Source: Fervidobacterium pennivorans DSM 9078
GTDB taxonomy: Bacteria > Thermotogota > Thermotogae > Thermotogales > Fervidobacteriaceae
Assembly: GCF_000235405.2 (NCBI RefSeq)
Contig: NC_017095.1
Location: forward strand, 1,575,501 to 1,639,500
Direction of reading: 5' to 3'
DNA length: 64,000 nucleotides
Positions 18,854 through 26,756 of the stretch are shown here, one piece after another. The position numbers and the translations under genes are program-made. The notes beneath the pieces were generated by a model that did not search any database, had not been told where the DNA came from, and was given only the letters and a program-made list of their open reading frames with translations. Position 1 is the first letter of the stretch. Each line of letters opens with the position of its first letter.

Positions 18854-19645
18854 TTAGCCTTCTTTTAGTTTGATTTGAAGTTTTTCTTTTAACAATGCCG
18901 AAGGGAAGTTATGCCCCACGGCAAATTTCACAGTGCCTGGTAGTTTTCCCGTGTAAATGAGTTTACCAGACAAGTATAGTTCTGCCTCTTTGCCAATAAG
19001 TTCATCAGGCAGATATAGGTTTGCAAAGCCATCAGATACTTCGATTATTATATTCTCATACTTATCAGAAGTCGATGCAGCAGCTATTGAAGGTAGGAGC
19101 TTTTCTAATTCTTCCTTTTTGAAAAATTTTGACAGGTCTATTATTTTTTCATCATCTTCATTTTCTGAATGTTCTTCATAGTTAATCATACTACTCAAAA
19201 ATGCATCGTAAAATATTTTGATTCTATTTATTTCGAAGTTATAGAACTTCTTCCAAATACCTTTGTACCTATTTGCCATCTTCTTAAAATTATCGAGGAT
19301 TTTTTCAAATTCATCTTTTTTTACCCTGCCGACAACTTCACAATACTTTGGACTAATATAAAAGTTTATTGGAGTTACTTTTAGACTTCTGACCATGTGG
19401 TCTATTTCAATTTTGTATCCTGCTCCCCCTAATACCAACTCTGTCGTCAGAAAGATTACATTGTACATCTCTCCGATTTTCTCAAAAACAAGTCCATATA
19501 CTATGTCCTCACCATAGATAGCCACTATGTCCCCAATCTCTAATTTTTCTGTACCTTGTTCCAATAGTTTCCTAATTTTCTTTGCCCCTTTTTTATACTC
19601 TTCAAAAATTTGTTCAAGGTATTTCATTTCATTTCTATCGCTCAT
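18854..19645 (-). CDS. calpT: MazF-like protein with a C-terminal tail domain, CalpT-like
   Basis: I see a helical N-terminus, then a MazF/PemK-like barrel pattern (EIGDIVAIYGEDIVYGLVF, YNVIFLTTE, LKVTPINFYIS, VVGRV at about residues 35-130), then a charged linker (ENEDDEKI). A C-terminal 65-residue beta-rich domain follows, with DEL and LIYTGKLPG motifs. In the CalpL-CalpT-CalpS type III signalling system the MazF homologue CalpT holds a sigma factor and is cut by the Lon-SAVED protease. This gene sits directly after a sigma-factor gene, and a Lon-SAVED gene lies 12 kb away. I chose the ATG at 19645, which has GGAGG eight bases upstream; a GTG at 19702 overlapping the sigma stop would add 19 residues. 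The CalpT assignment rests on fold pattern and context, not on measured similarity. Confidence 0.6.
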   Translation of the reverse strand: MSDRNEMKYLEQIFEEYKKGAKKIRKLLEQGTEKLEIGDIVAIYGEDIVYGLVFEKIGEMYNVIFLTTELVLGGAGYKIEIDHMVRSLKVTPINFYISPKYCEVVGRVKKDEFEKILDNFKKMANRYKGIWKKFYNFEINRIKIFYDAFLSSMINYEEHSENEDDEKIIDLSKFFKKEELEKLLPSIAAASTSDKYENIIIEVSDGFANLYLPDELIGKEAELYLSGKLIYTGKLPGTVKFAVGHNFPSALLKEKLQIKLKEG

Positions 19646-19698
19646 TTCTATCGCCTCCAATTTCTTGCAGAGTGTCTCAACAAATTCTTTTACACCGT

Positions 19699-20400
19699 TC
19701 ACTTATTAAAACGAATATGGTCACATATTTCTGACTTGTATTTTTGTATTACGATTTTTACAACACTTGGACTGACATTCACAACTTCCTCAAAGAACTT
19801 CCTTATTCTTTCTCTTACCCGCTGGTGGGCTTTGTATCTTGCATCAGCGGACGGATATTCTCTAAACTGGGCATCCTTAGAGTAACCTGAGTAATAGATA
19901 AAATCGCATAAATCCAGTTCCTTCCCTTTCACGTAACTTTTAAATTCCTCAAAGATGTCTTGAGCTACCAATTTATCGAAGATTTCTTCTGATGTTAGAG
20001 CCGTATTGTCAGAAATCACCTCTGACAGCTCGAGCTCATCATCTTCCTCTTTAACGGTCACATCAATAGACAGAGGCTTTTTTTCGCTTGCTTTTCGAAA
20101 ATCTTCTATTAGGTTGTCAACTATTCTGTTGAAATAAGTTGCTATTTGTAACGGTTCAAAATCCTTCAGTTTTTGCTTGAATTTGAGGATTCTTTCCATA
20201 GACTGTTGGTATACTTCATCAACAACTTCTTCCATTTGACCAAGTCCGAGATTTTCAGGTTTTCCGCATGTTTTTTTGTACACTTTCGCGGCAATAAACT
20301 CACGAACTTGCTTATCACACTGGGCGGAAAAAGTATTGTTGAACAGGCTCTTGACACACTTTCCCAACCTTGAAAGGTCATACTCTTTCCACACATTCAT
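19699..20400 (-). CDS. calpS: Sigma-70 family (ECF-like) factor, CalpS-like
   Basis: The product (233 aa) has sigma region 2 features: EEVVDEVYQQSMERILKF, then IATYFNRIVDNLIEDFRKA with the Asp-x-x-Arg-Lys pattern, and KKPLSIDV. An acidic linker follows, then a region 4 helix-turn-helix candidate (YSKDAQFREYPSADARYKAHQRVRERIRKFF). Such factors direct RNA polymerase to a small regulon. It lies in an operon after a 135-codon gene (26-bp overlap) and before the MazF-like gene (near-zero gap). In the Calp system the ECF sigma factor is released when CalpT is cut. The start is ATG at 20400; the ribosome site is modest. Confidence 0.7.
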   Translation of the reverse strand: MNVWKEYDLSRLGKCVKSLFNNTFSAQCDKQVREFIAAKVYKKTCGKPENLGLGQMEEVVDEVYQQSMERILKFKQKLKDFEPLQIATYFNRIVDNLIEDFRKASEKKPLSIDVTVKEEDDELELSEVISDNTALTSEEIFDKLVAQDIFEEFKSYVKGKELDLCDFIYYSGYSKDAQFREYPSADARYKAHQRVRERIRKFFEEVVNVSPSVVKIVIQKYKSEICDHIRFNK

Positions 20401-20785
20401 CACTCCAATTCTCCAAGTCTAACGCGCAACCACTTAGAAATTGTATTTTCTTTTGTCTTTTGTAGTTTTCAATTACGGGTGCTGGAAGTATGAAAACGTA
20501 ACGTCCCCCGATATTCATAATTCGGCTCTCATTCATAAATATTCTCTCACTTGCGAAGGGGCAACATTCAAAGACTTTGAACACAGCATCTGAATACTTT
20601 TTCGTTGACAAGAAAGACACCAAGTAATGGAATCCTTTTTTTTGAATCAATCCTGGTCTTGAAGGACGTTCACCTTTGCGTGAATAATACAAGTCTTTGA
20701 TTCCCAAATTTTTTGCTACAGTGTTTTTTATATCTGAAAATATAACAAGCTGCGATTTGAAGTTGTATTCATGGAGTTTTTTCAT
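20378..20785 (-). CDS. Unknown 135-residue protein, first gene of the sigma factor operon
   Basis: The ATG at 20785 has GGGGGAGG four bases upstream, and its end overlaps the sigma-factor gene by about 23 bases. The middle reads SRKGERPSRPGLIQKKGFHYLVSFLSTKK in two pieces, with an Arg-Pro-(hydrophobic) step and a hydrophobic strand ending in STK. That is reminiscent of the first half of MazF/PemK barrels, but the match is too weak to claim. It has four Cys and no membrane segment. By position it should work with the sigma factor and the MazF-like protein. Confidence 0.7.
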   Translation of the reverse strand: MKKLHEYNFKSQLVIFSDIKNTVAKNLGIKDLYYSRKGERPSRPGLIQKKGFHYLVSFLSTKKYSDAVFKVFECCPFASERIFMNESRIMNIGGRYVFILPAPVIENYKRQKKIQFLSGCALDLENWSDECVERV

Positions 20786-20919
20786 ATGCCCTCCCCCAAC
20801 ATCATTGTTTGTTAATTCTAAACTTATTATAGCATTTTTTTAGATGTCAAATGAAGTAGTAATTTTTGTTTATATATCTGGAAGGATACTCAATTGCGTA
20901 GTTAAGGGGGATGAAACTA
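20786..20919. promoter_or_regulatory. Divergent promoter region between the sigma operon and cas2
   Basis: On the minus strand TATAAT is preceded by TG one base earlier (extended -10), with TTGACA 13 bases further up. That spacing is short, so the extended -10 probably carries the promoter for the sigma operon. On the plus strand a TATATA lies about 50 bp before the cas2 start. I see no operator-like palindrome. Confidence 0.45.
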
Positions 20920-21183
20920 ATGTATGTGATAATGGTATACGATGTAAACGTGAAAAGGGTTAACAAGGTTTTGAAAATAGGGCGAAAATATTTAAATTGG
21001 ACTTTAAGGTCCGTGCTTGAGGGGCTTCTTACGGAGGAGTTGTACGAAAACCTGAAAGAAGAAATAATGAGGGTAATAAATACAGAGGAGGACGCTGTTT
21101 ATTTCTATTTGATTGATACTTACAATGCGCCTCACAAAACTATTATTGGGGCGACACCAGGTGAGTTTAATTTCATTGAATAG
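20920..21183 (+). CDS. cas2: CRISPR adaptation protein Cas2 (first copy)
   Basis: Cas2 dimers bridge two Cas1 dimers in the spacer integration complex. The product (87 aa) starts MYVIMVYDVN, the family's first strand with the conserved Asp, and has the usual length. The ATG at 20920 has AAGGGGG nine bases upstream; an ATG nine bases earlier would touch that site. It faces the second cas2 gene, with 5 bp between the two stop codons. It is not on the cas1 strand. Confidence 0.88.
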   Translation: MYVIMVYDVNVKRVNKVLKIGRKYLNWTLRSVLEGLLTEELYENLKEEIMRVINTEEDAVYFYLIDTYNAPHKTIIGATPGEFNFIE

Positions 21184-21188
21184 TGTGT

Positions 21189-21467
21189 TTATTCAATGAA
21201 ATTTGTTAAACTGTTAGCCTTGTCTTTTCCTATTATTTCCACTTTCAACTTTGTTCCCTTGGGTAGGGAGTATATTACCAATCCGTCGTCGTCTTCTTTG
21301 CGGATATACTTCGATACTCTTCTAATTAGTTCTTTTAGAGCTCCTCTTGGTAGATATCCCTCAAACGTTGAGTTCTGTTTCCAAACAAGGAATCTAAGTA
21401 GTAATTTGTGAACCTTTGCAACACGTTTCTCGTTTACATCGTACACTAATAAGTATCTTTTGCTCAT
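21189..21467 (-). CDS. cas2: CRISPR adaptation protein Cas2 (second copy)
   Basis: The product (92 aa) begins MSKRYLLVYDVNEKRV, with the Cas2 strand and Asp, followed by a long basic helix (VAKVHKLLLRFLVWKQNSTFEGYLP) seen in Cas2 proteins of type III and I-B loci. The ATG at 21467 has GGAGG eight bases upstream. It is clearly different in sequence from the other Cas2 and is encoded convergently with it. Either copy could serve the single Cas1 of the window. Confidence 0.88.
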   Translation of the reverse strand: MSKRYLLVYDVNEKRVAKVHKLLLRFLVWKQNSTFEGYLPRGALKELIRRVSKYIRKEDDDGLVIYSLPKGTKLKVEIIGKDKANSLTNFIE

Positions 21468-21648
21468 CTTACTCCCTCCTAAAAAGTTGTCCAAATGAAT
21501 CCTTCATATATCTAAACGCACAAACTTAGGCATCCTGACAAAGAGAGGATTTGTTTTGTTTTATACTATCTGTCAAAAATCTTTGTCGAATGCGTTTTCT
21601 ATTTTGGAAAGGTTAAATTTCCAAAGTAGCTTTGGGAGGCGAAATACT

Positions 21649-21885
21649 ATGCAAAAAGAGATTTGCAGATTTGTGGACTATATTATAGAGGTTGAGAACA
21701 AGAGGGCAGCGATTTACATCTCAGACGAGTTGGTGTATAAACCAGCTGTAGTAAGGTTCCATGGACAAGAAATCTATCGTGGAAGGCTTCCGTATGTTTT
21801 GTTTCTACAGTTACCAGCACACATGTCTCCGGAAGTCGTTGGTTTCCTGTTGCGCATTAAGACCGGCTCTGTTTTCAAAACTTAG
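21649..21885 (+). CDS. Orphan small protein related to the tail of the MazF-like protein
   Basis: The product (78 aa) aligns by eye along most of its length with the last 65 residues of the MazF-like protein at 18854-19645. Shared positions include a Tyr-(I/L) strand, DEL, an Ala about six residues later, a Gly, IY, a Gly, LP and a final IK. The two are SDELVYKPAVVRF / PDELIGKEAELYL, then HGQEIYRGRLP / SGKLIYTGKLP. It lacks the MazF-like part. The ATG at 21649 has GGGAGG nine bases upstream. It stands alone on the plus strand between two minus-strand genes. I infer a competitor or partner of the CalpT tail. Confidence 0.65.
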   Translation: MQKEICRFVDYIIEVENKRAAIYISDELVYKPAVVRFHGQEIYRGRLPYVLFLQLPAHMSPEVVGFLLRIKTGSVFKT

Positions 21886-21942
21886 GCATGCAAGTAAAAA
21901 TGATGCCGAGAAGCTGGGAGAGTATCTTCTTTTCTGAAAAAG

Positions 21943-22683
21943 TCAGATAATATCTCTACCCACAAGCTCTATACAACCAAAACCTGCGGAATTTTTAGAA
22001 CCAAGCCCTGCATCGTATGCTAATTTAAGGATTTCATAGTCCCCTTCCAGCTCAAGCACTGTTATCCAAGCATCTAACTTCCTTTCTTTGTACCCCACAA
22101 CCACCCTCTTCGGATTTGGGGCAATGTTTTTTATTCTCAGTTGTCCCTGAAATTCTCTACCAAATGCCGCGTGAAATTTTCTTTTGAGGTTCTCCTCTAA
22201 CAGTTTTGAAAAGATTTCATCGTGTGGTGAGTGATAAAGTGTGTATTTCTTTCCATCTTTGTCTACTGTCGAATAAACCGTAATTGGAGATTTTGTTGAA
22301 ACTACGATGTGGTCAGTTTCTGGAAGTTCAAATATCTCAATCTTTGCTGGCACGACAAAATTCCTACCCAATCTAAGGTTTTCGAATCTGCCAACTCTGT
22401 CGACAACGAATTCTATTAGTCTTTCGTCTGCCGTCGATATGATAAGGACAACATGGTCAAAGAACTTTATTGTTTTGGTTTGACTATCTATTTGGAACCT
22501 TCCAAGAAGTCTGGAAAATGAGAACAGTTTATACAAACGCTTACCAAAGGTGTATCCTTTGTCATGCAAGAATTTTCTGTATTCTTCATCATCAATTAAG
22601 TTCAGAACAAATGCTTGCAAAATGTGATTGTATTCTGTTGGAAGTTCCAACTTGTCAAATGTAAAGTTAATGTACACTCTCAA
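21943..22683 (-). CDS. cas6: crRNA-processing endoribonuclease Cas6
   Basis: Cas6 cuts the pre-crRNA within each repeat to give crRNAs with an 8-nt 5' handle. The product (246 aa) has two RAMP halves. It starts MRVYINFTFDKLELP followed by a helix, and ends with the glycine-rich loop AGLGSKNSAGFGCIEL. His residues in LYHSPHDEIFSKLLEENLKRKF near residue 150 are typical of the family's middle. The likely start is TTG at 22683, with GGAGG eight bases upstream. It is the only intact Cas6 seen, so it probably serves all three arrays, whose repeats are the same. It is the last gene of the cas1-csm operon. Confidence 0.92.
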   Translation of the reverse strand: MRVYINFTFDKLELPTEYNHILQAFVLNLIDDEEYRKFLHDKGYTFGKRLYKLFSFSRLLGRFQIDSQTKTIKFFDHVVLIISTADERLIEFVVDRVGRFENLRLGRNFVVPAKIEIFELPETDHIVVSTKSPITVYSTVDKDGKKYTLYHSPHDEIFSKLLEENLKRKFHAAFGREFQGQLRIKNIAPNPKRVVVGYKERKLDAWITVLELEGDYEILKLAYDAGLGSKNSAGFGCIELVGRDII

Positions 22684-23290
22684 GTTTACTACCTCCAATT
22701 TTTTGGGATAATTTAGTAATTAAATTTAGATCCGTGCTATCATACAAAAACAGACCAAAGTGGCCCACTCTTAATCCAACAGCGTTGGCTAAGGCTATCA
22801 TTTCTTCTGAACCGAACAGCTCAACTTTGTAGATGCTCCTTTTGTAAGGTTTCACAACGGGAATTAAAGCATAGTTGATATTCTTGCCTTGGTAAATGTG
22901 CTGTGCCAAAGCAAAGTAGTATTCTTCAATAGCTCTTTGAATGCTTTCAATGGGCTGCTCTCCAAAGTTTTCGTTAGCAAGAACATAACATTCACTGAAT
23001 GGTTGAAAGACTTTAACTGATGAATAATAAGGAAAAGCACCGCCCAAAGAGGTTTTGAGTAACCTCTTTAAGGCGGAGCCTACAGATTTTGTTGCTAATC
23101 GTACCTTTATAGTTGCATCCTTTACAATGTAATATCCATATTCGCTTGCGTATATTCTTTTTCCAAGCACGTGCGAAACGGAATGCGGAACATCTTCCAA
23201 CATTTGGGATATTTGTTGGATAAGTTCCTCTGTTACTAACGTTGGTGATTTTAAGTCCCATCTCAAAACGATTTCCAGCAAAATTTTCAC
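22667..23290 (-). CDS. Unknown RAMP-like protein between csm5 and cas6
   Basis: The product (207 aa) begins MKILLEIVLRWDLKSP, a first strand like those of RAMP proteins. Near residues 65-80 it has a basic stretch (IKVRLATKSVGSALKRLL). Its end, EMIALANAVGLRVGHFGLFLY, can be laid over the Cas6 loop region (EILKLAYDAGLGSKNSAGFG), but the second glycine motif is degraded. I infer a Cas6-like or RAMP-fold protein that has lost the usual loop. The start is GTG at 23290 with a weak AAGG site. It overlaps cas6 by about 17 bases and follows csm5 by 39 bp. Confidence 0.6.
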   Translation of the reverse strand: MKILLEIVLRWDLKSPTLVTEELIQQISQMLEDVPHSVSHVLGKRIYASEYGYYIVKDATIKVRLATKSVGSALKRLLKTSLGGAFPYYSSVKVFQPFSECYVLANENFGEQPIESIQRAIEEYYFALAQHIYQGKNINYALIPVVKPYKRSIYKVELFGSEEMIALANAVGLRVGHFGLFLYDSTDLNLITKLSQKIGGSKLESVH

Positions 23291-23329
23291 CTACTTTGCC
23301 TTGACAGAGTATGAAGACTTTTTAGTTTT

Positions 23330-24475
23330 CTAATCAAGAAGTTTTACTTTTATCCATCCAACTGGTAATATATCTTTTGGAGACTCCGATAATCTCACAA
23401 TTCGCGTGGTTACTGGAAAGTTATTTTCCTTCACTTTTTTGTAGCCAAATAGAATTTTCAAAACCTTTACTTGATCACGTTTCAAAAATCCTCTGTAAGC
23501 TGTTTTTGAATAAAATCCACTGTGCCCACCAATTCTTAGAACGAATCCGTTCTCTGTTTCTTTGTTGATTTTAGAGAGTGTGTTATAGAAATTCAATAGC
23601 TCATTTTTCTGCTGATAGTTAGAAGCACTAATCTTTTGCTTTTCCATCTCTATTAATATTCGCGCTGCTTCTTTCATAGTATCGACGAAATTTTTTTCGC
23701 TTCCAAACACTTGCATTAAATAATCAACAGCTTCCTTCCTTGCACCGTTCTGTAGTAGTTTGCTCAATACGTCTGCTTTGAAAGTTATCCTGCTTTCGAC
23801 TTTGTTTGAACCAGTGTTTCTCAGGTCATGCAACCATACTTCAAAAAACTGTGGAATACCTTGCTTGGGTCTTTCCAAATGGATTACTTCAACTTTTTTG
23901 AATTTTATGTAATTTTTGTCAATAAACGAGCTATCTGAGATTATCAGTGCTTTGAATGGTGATAGTTGCGCACTTCCAAAGACATTGTCTTCAATTTTAT
24001 TAACTTCTGATTTTGATACGTTAGGTGTATTTAGTGCATTTTCAAAAGGTTCTGCAAATGCTTCATTAGCCTTTATTAGCGCCGTTCTTATTGCACCTTT
24101 GATGGAACTGCCAGGGATGTAAAATCTACCAGCGGTGTGGACGAATCTGCTAATTTGAAGAGTCTTTGGTTTTCCATTTTTGTCTTTTATTGTCGGGAAT
24201 GATGTGTGACTGTAATCCCCGATATTAATTTTTAATTTATCAAATATTTCTTTCAAAGCACCATCTTTTGTTGATGGGTTTAATATTTCATCCATTTTTT
24301 CAACAAAGGACTCTACAAACTCATCATTTTCCATGAGCTTATCAAAGTTGAGAATATAGGTCTTACCGCCATCCACCAAAGTTTCAAATTTTCCCACTTT
24401 TTCTCCTGAACCAATAAAGACAGGAGAAATAGGTTCAATTATCATTCGCTTTGAAAATGTTGAATTTTTGTTCAT
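23330..24475 (-). CDS. csm5: Type III-A effector subunit Csm5
   Basis: Csm5 caps the crRNA 3' end of the Csm complex and helps in crRNA maturation. The product (381 aa) begins with a RAMP strand (MIIEPISPVFIGSGEKVGKFE) and has the family loop YIPGSSIKGAIRTALI near residues 118-133. A long helical insert and a C-terminal strand (ILPVGWIKVKLL) follow. The ATG at 24475 overlaps the csm4 stop codon (ATGA), so the two are coupled. Confidence 0.94.
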   Translation of the reverse strand: MNKNSTFSKRMIIEPISPVFIGSGEKVGKFETLVDGGKTYILNFDKLMENDEFVESFVEKMDEILNPSTKDGALKEIFDKLKINIGDYSHTSFPTIKDKNGKPKTLQISRFVHTAGRFYIPGSSIKGAIRTALIKANEAFAEPFENALNTPNVSKSEVNKIEDNVFGSAQLSPFKALIISDSSFIDKNYIKFKKVEVIHLERPKQGIPQFFEVWLHDLRNTGSNKVESRITFKADVLSKLLQNGARKEAVDYLMQVFGSEKNFVDTMKEAARILIEMEKQKISASNYQQKNELLNFYNTLSKINKETENGFVLRIGGHSGFYSKTAYRGFLKRDQVKVLKILFGYKKVKENNFPVTTRIVRLSESPKDILPVGWIKVKLLD

Positions 24476-25452
24476 ACATTATTGCCCCCTTTGAACGGGA
24501 GTAAGAAAGCTTTACCATATCTGTAAACCCTATACCCATACGTTTTTTCAAATCCATCGGGAGTTATGTCTAAAATCTTGCCTCTTACCGGCTTTTTAAA
24601 AACAGAACCTTCTGTGAACATAACTACCCTTTTCGCCTTTTGGTCAGTTCCAAAGATGTAGCCTGTTCTGTATTTCAGTTCGTATGCATCAGAGATTTCC
24701 TTAGCAATTTCTTTGGATTCGTTTGTATAATCGTTCTTTGAGGGAATGTAAGGAGATAATAGCAAATACTTGTCTCCGACCACTGGTAGTTGTACTTCTT
24801 CTATTTTGTATTCAAAATTTCCAAATCCATAGGTTCTATCTCCGCCAAGACCTTCGTCAGCTAACAATTTCAGAGAAGCAAGTATTTCTTCCTTTAATTC
24901 CTTTCCAACTCTTAGATAGAACCACAGACCGCAGTTCGGAGCAAAGTGTACCTCTGAAAAGTAATAAAGGTTTGATTTCGAATTGATGCGGTTTATACCC
25001 GCCCTCGGACGCTCGAAGATTTCAACCGGTCCTTCGAAACCATTTGAGAATTGCACTTCGCTTTTGCTAAGAAATTGTCCATGAATATCTTTCTCTTCAA
25101 CAGCTATGTTCTTGGTAACGATTTCTTCGTCGACAAATTTTATCTTCTTGAGTTTTTTAGGCTGAGATATTTTTTCTAAGTTAAAATTTTCACCCTTCGG
25201 TCTTGGTAAAAAGTATTTATCACCTACATAATAGAATGCTGAAGAGATGAGTAGTTCCGTTTCTTCTGTATTGTCTGAGATATTCTCAATTAGCTCTGCA
25301 GTTTTCTCAGAGCCAAAAAGTTTTGAATAAGCGCAAACTAAAGCGCTAAATAAGGTATCTGCGTGGACCATCCCCTCAGAGACTTCACCTACACCGTCGA
25401 TAAAACCTATGTGTAATGGACCTTTAAATCTTATCTTAACCCGATAGTCCAT
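24472..25452 (-). CDS. csm4: Type III-A effector subunit Csm4
   Basis: Csm4 is the Cas5-like subunit that binds the crRNA 5' handle and Cas10. The product (326 aa) begins MDYRVKIRFKGPLHIG and has VHADTLFSALVCAYSKLFG near residues 28-46 and a glycine-rich EGLGGDRTYGFGNFEY motif near residue 207, all usual for the family. I chose the ATG at 25452, with AAGGAAGTG upstream, over a TTG 42 bases earlier. It lies 64 bp after csm3. Confidence 0.94.
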   Translation of the reverse strand: MDYRVKIRFKGPLHIGFIDGVGEVSEGMVHADTLFSALVCAYSKLFGSEKTAELIENISDNTEETELLISSAFYYVGDKYFLPRPKGENFNLEKISQPKKLKKIKFVDEEIVTKNIAVEEKDIHGQFLSKSEVQFSNGFEGPVEIFERPRAGINRINSKSNLYYFSEVHFAPNCGLWFYLRVGKELKEEILASLKLLADEGLGGDRTYGFGNFEYKIEEVQLPVVGDKYLLLSPYIPSKNDYTNESKEIAKEISDAYELKYRTGYIFGTDQKAKRVVMFTEGSVFKKPVRGKILDITPDGFEKTYGYRVYRYGKAFLLPFKGGNNV

Positions 25453-25516
25453 AGGTATCACTTCCTTAGATAAAAGTTCGTTTACATGTGCCAACGGTTG
25501 AATTCAAACCCAGAGT

Positions 25517-26242
25517 TTATTTAAGTTCTTCAAGCGCTTTTTTCAGTGTTGAATATTCTCCGACTTTTTCCTCCTCTTTATTACCAAGGTAATAATCCCT
25601 TTCTCTCTTTAAAACTTTTATGTTTTTAAATTCAATCTTTCCATATCCTCTCGAACCGCTACCGCCAAGATAGTCGTCTTCGAGCAATTTCATAGCTAAC
25701 AATAAGTTTTTCAGAAATTTATCCCCATCTCCATCGTAAATATCAACTACGAATTCTGCTTTGAATATCGCTCCAGCTGGTACACGTTCTTGTTGCCTTG
25801 GATTTGCTCTTGAAGTTACCCTGTTTATTGTGTTTTCGTATTTGAGTTCCGTCCATTTTGTTTCAAGGAAATCAGAAAGTGGTTCAAGGCTTTTTTCATC
25901 TAAGTATGCATCCCTAACGATTAGTCTTGTTCTGGCGAATGTGTTATCGGACTTGTTGTCAACAGATGTTCCAAATAATCCACAGACTGGGCAATTAGGA
26001 TCCGTACATTTGTGAACATTTCCATCTTTACTGACTTTACCGTGGTAGAATTCACTAAGCACCCTCATTTTTCCTTTCAAGCTGCTACCAGGAATATATG
26101 GTCTACCCTTTGGATCCTTAATAACTGGGTTATCAAGACCGCCTATTTCCAAATCTTCTTTGCTAGTCCCAATGTGTAAACCCGTTTTAACTTCAATATC
26201 AGCAGTAACAATGTATTTACCAACGAAATCCTTTACTTCCAT
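25517..26242 (-). CDS. csm3: Type III-A backbone subunit Csm3 (target RNA nuclease)
   Basis: Csm3 is the repeated Cas7-like backbone subunit that cuts target RNA every 6 nt. The product (241 aa) has TGLHIG, then GGLDNPVIKDP. Asp37 in that motif corresponds to the catalytic Asp known in streptococcal Csm3 (the Asp before SPVIKD). GSSLKGKMR (52-60) and the end loop GGSGSRGYGKIEF follow. A Cys-rich CTDPNCPVCGLFG segment could bind zinc. The ATG at 26242 has GGGGG eight bases upstream. Catalysis is expected to be intact. Confidence 0.96.
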   Translation of the reverse strand: MEVKDFVGKYIVTADIEVKTGLHIGTSKEDLEIGGLDNPVIKDPKGRPYIPGSSLKGKMRVLSEFYHGKVSKDGNVHKCTDPNCPVCGLFGTSVDNKSDNTFARTRLIVRDAYLDEKSLEPLSDFLETKWTELKYENTINRVTSRANPRQQERVPAGAIFKAEFVVDIYDGDGDKFLKNLLLAMKLLEDDYLGGSGSRGYGKIEFKNIKVLKRERDYYLGNKEEEKVGEYSTLKKALEELK

Positions 26243-26256
26243 GCTTTATTCCCCCT

Positions 26257-26727
26257 TTATCGGCTTTTAGAATTGTTTATGGCTTCATAATACCTGTGAT
26301 AAGCAACAAGTGCTTCAAAGAAGTCCGTGAAAAGATTATACGCTTTTTTTATCTCCACGCCATTTTTCTGTTTGACGACATCAACCACTTTTTTCATTCC
26401 TTCAGCAAGTTTTTTGAGCTGTTCCTGATTTCGTTCTTCCCTACCAACATCGTATAGCAAAACTGCCAAGAATTTGTTCAGTTCTCTTTTTAAAATCTTT
26501 TCAACATCGGCTTCTTCTAAACCCGAGACTTCAATTTTTTTGACATGGTTGTAGAATTTTCTAAGTTTCGTAGAATTAATCTGGATATTAGAAGCTATAT
26601 TCCTTGCCTTTTCGTGCAATGTGTTGTAATCTTCTTGAAGATTAGCAATCAGTTCTTTAACTTTTTCAAACTCAGCTGCGACATTTGTACCTGCTCCAGC
26701 ATTTCCCTGCACAAAACTACTAACCAT
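26257..26727 (-). CDS. csm2: Type III-A small subunit Csm2
   Basis: Csm2 is the all-helical small subunit (Cas11 role) that lines the target RNA in the Csm complex. The product (156 aa) is predicted to be helical throughout, with conserved-looking TKLRKFYNHV and LNKFLAVLLYDVGREE segments and a final helix rich in aromatic residues (FTDFFEALVAYHRYYEA). The ATG at 26727 has GGGGGTG five bases upstream. It lies 14 bp before csm3 and 29 bp after csm1. Confidence 0.92.
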   Translation of the reverse strand: MVSSFVQGNAGAGTNVAAEFEKVKELIANLQEDYNTLHEKARNIASNIQINSTKLRKFYNHVKKIEVSGLEEADVEKILKRELNKFLAVLLYDVGREERNQEQLKKLAEGMKKVVDVVKQKNGVEIKKAYNLFTDFFEALVAYHRYYEAINNSKSR

Positions 26728-26756
26728 CTTAACACCCCCAATTTTCAATGCTTTTA

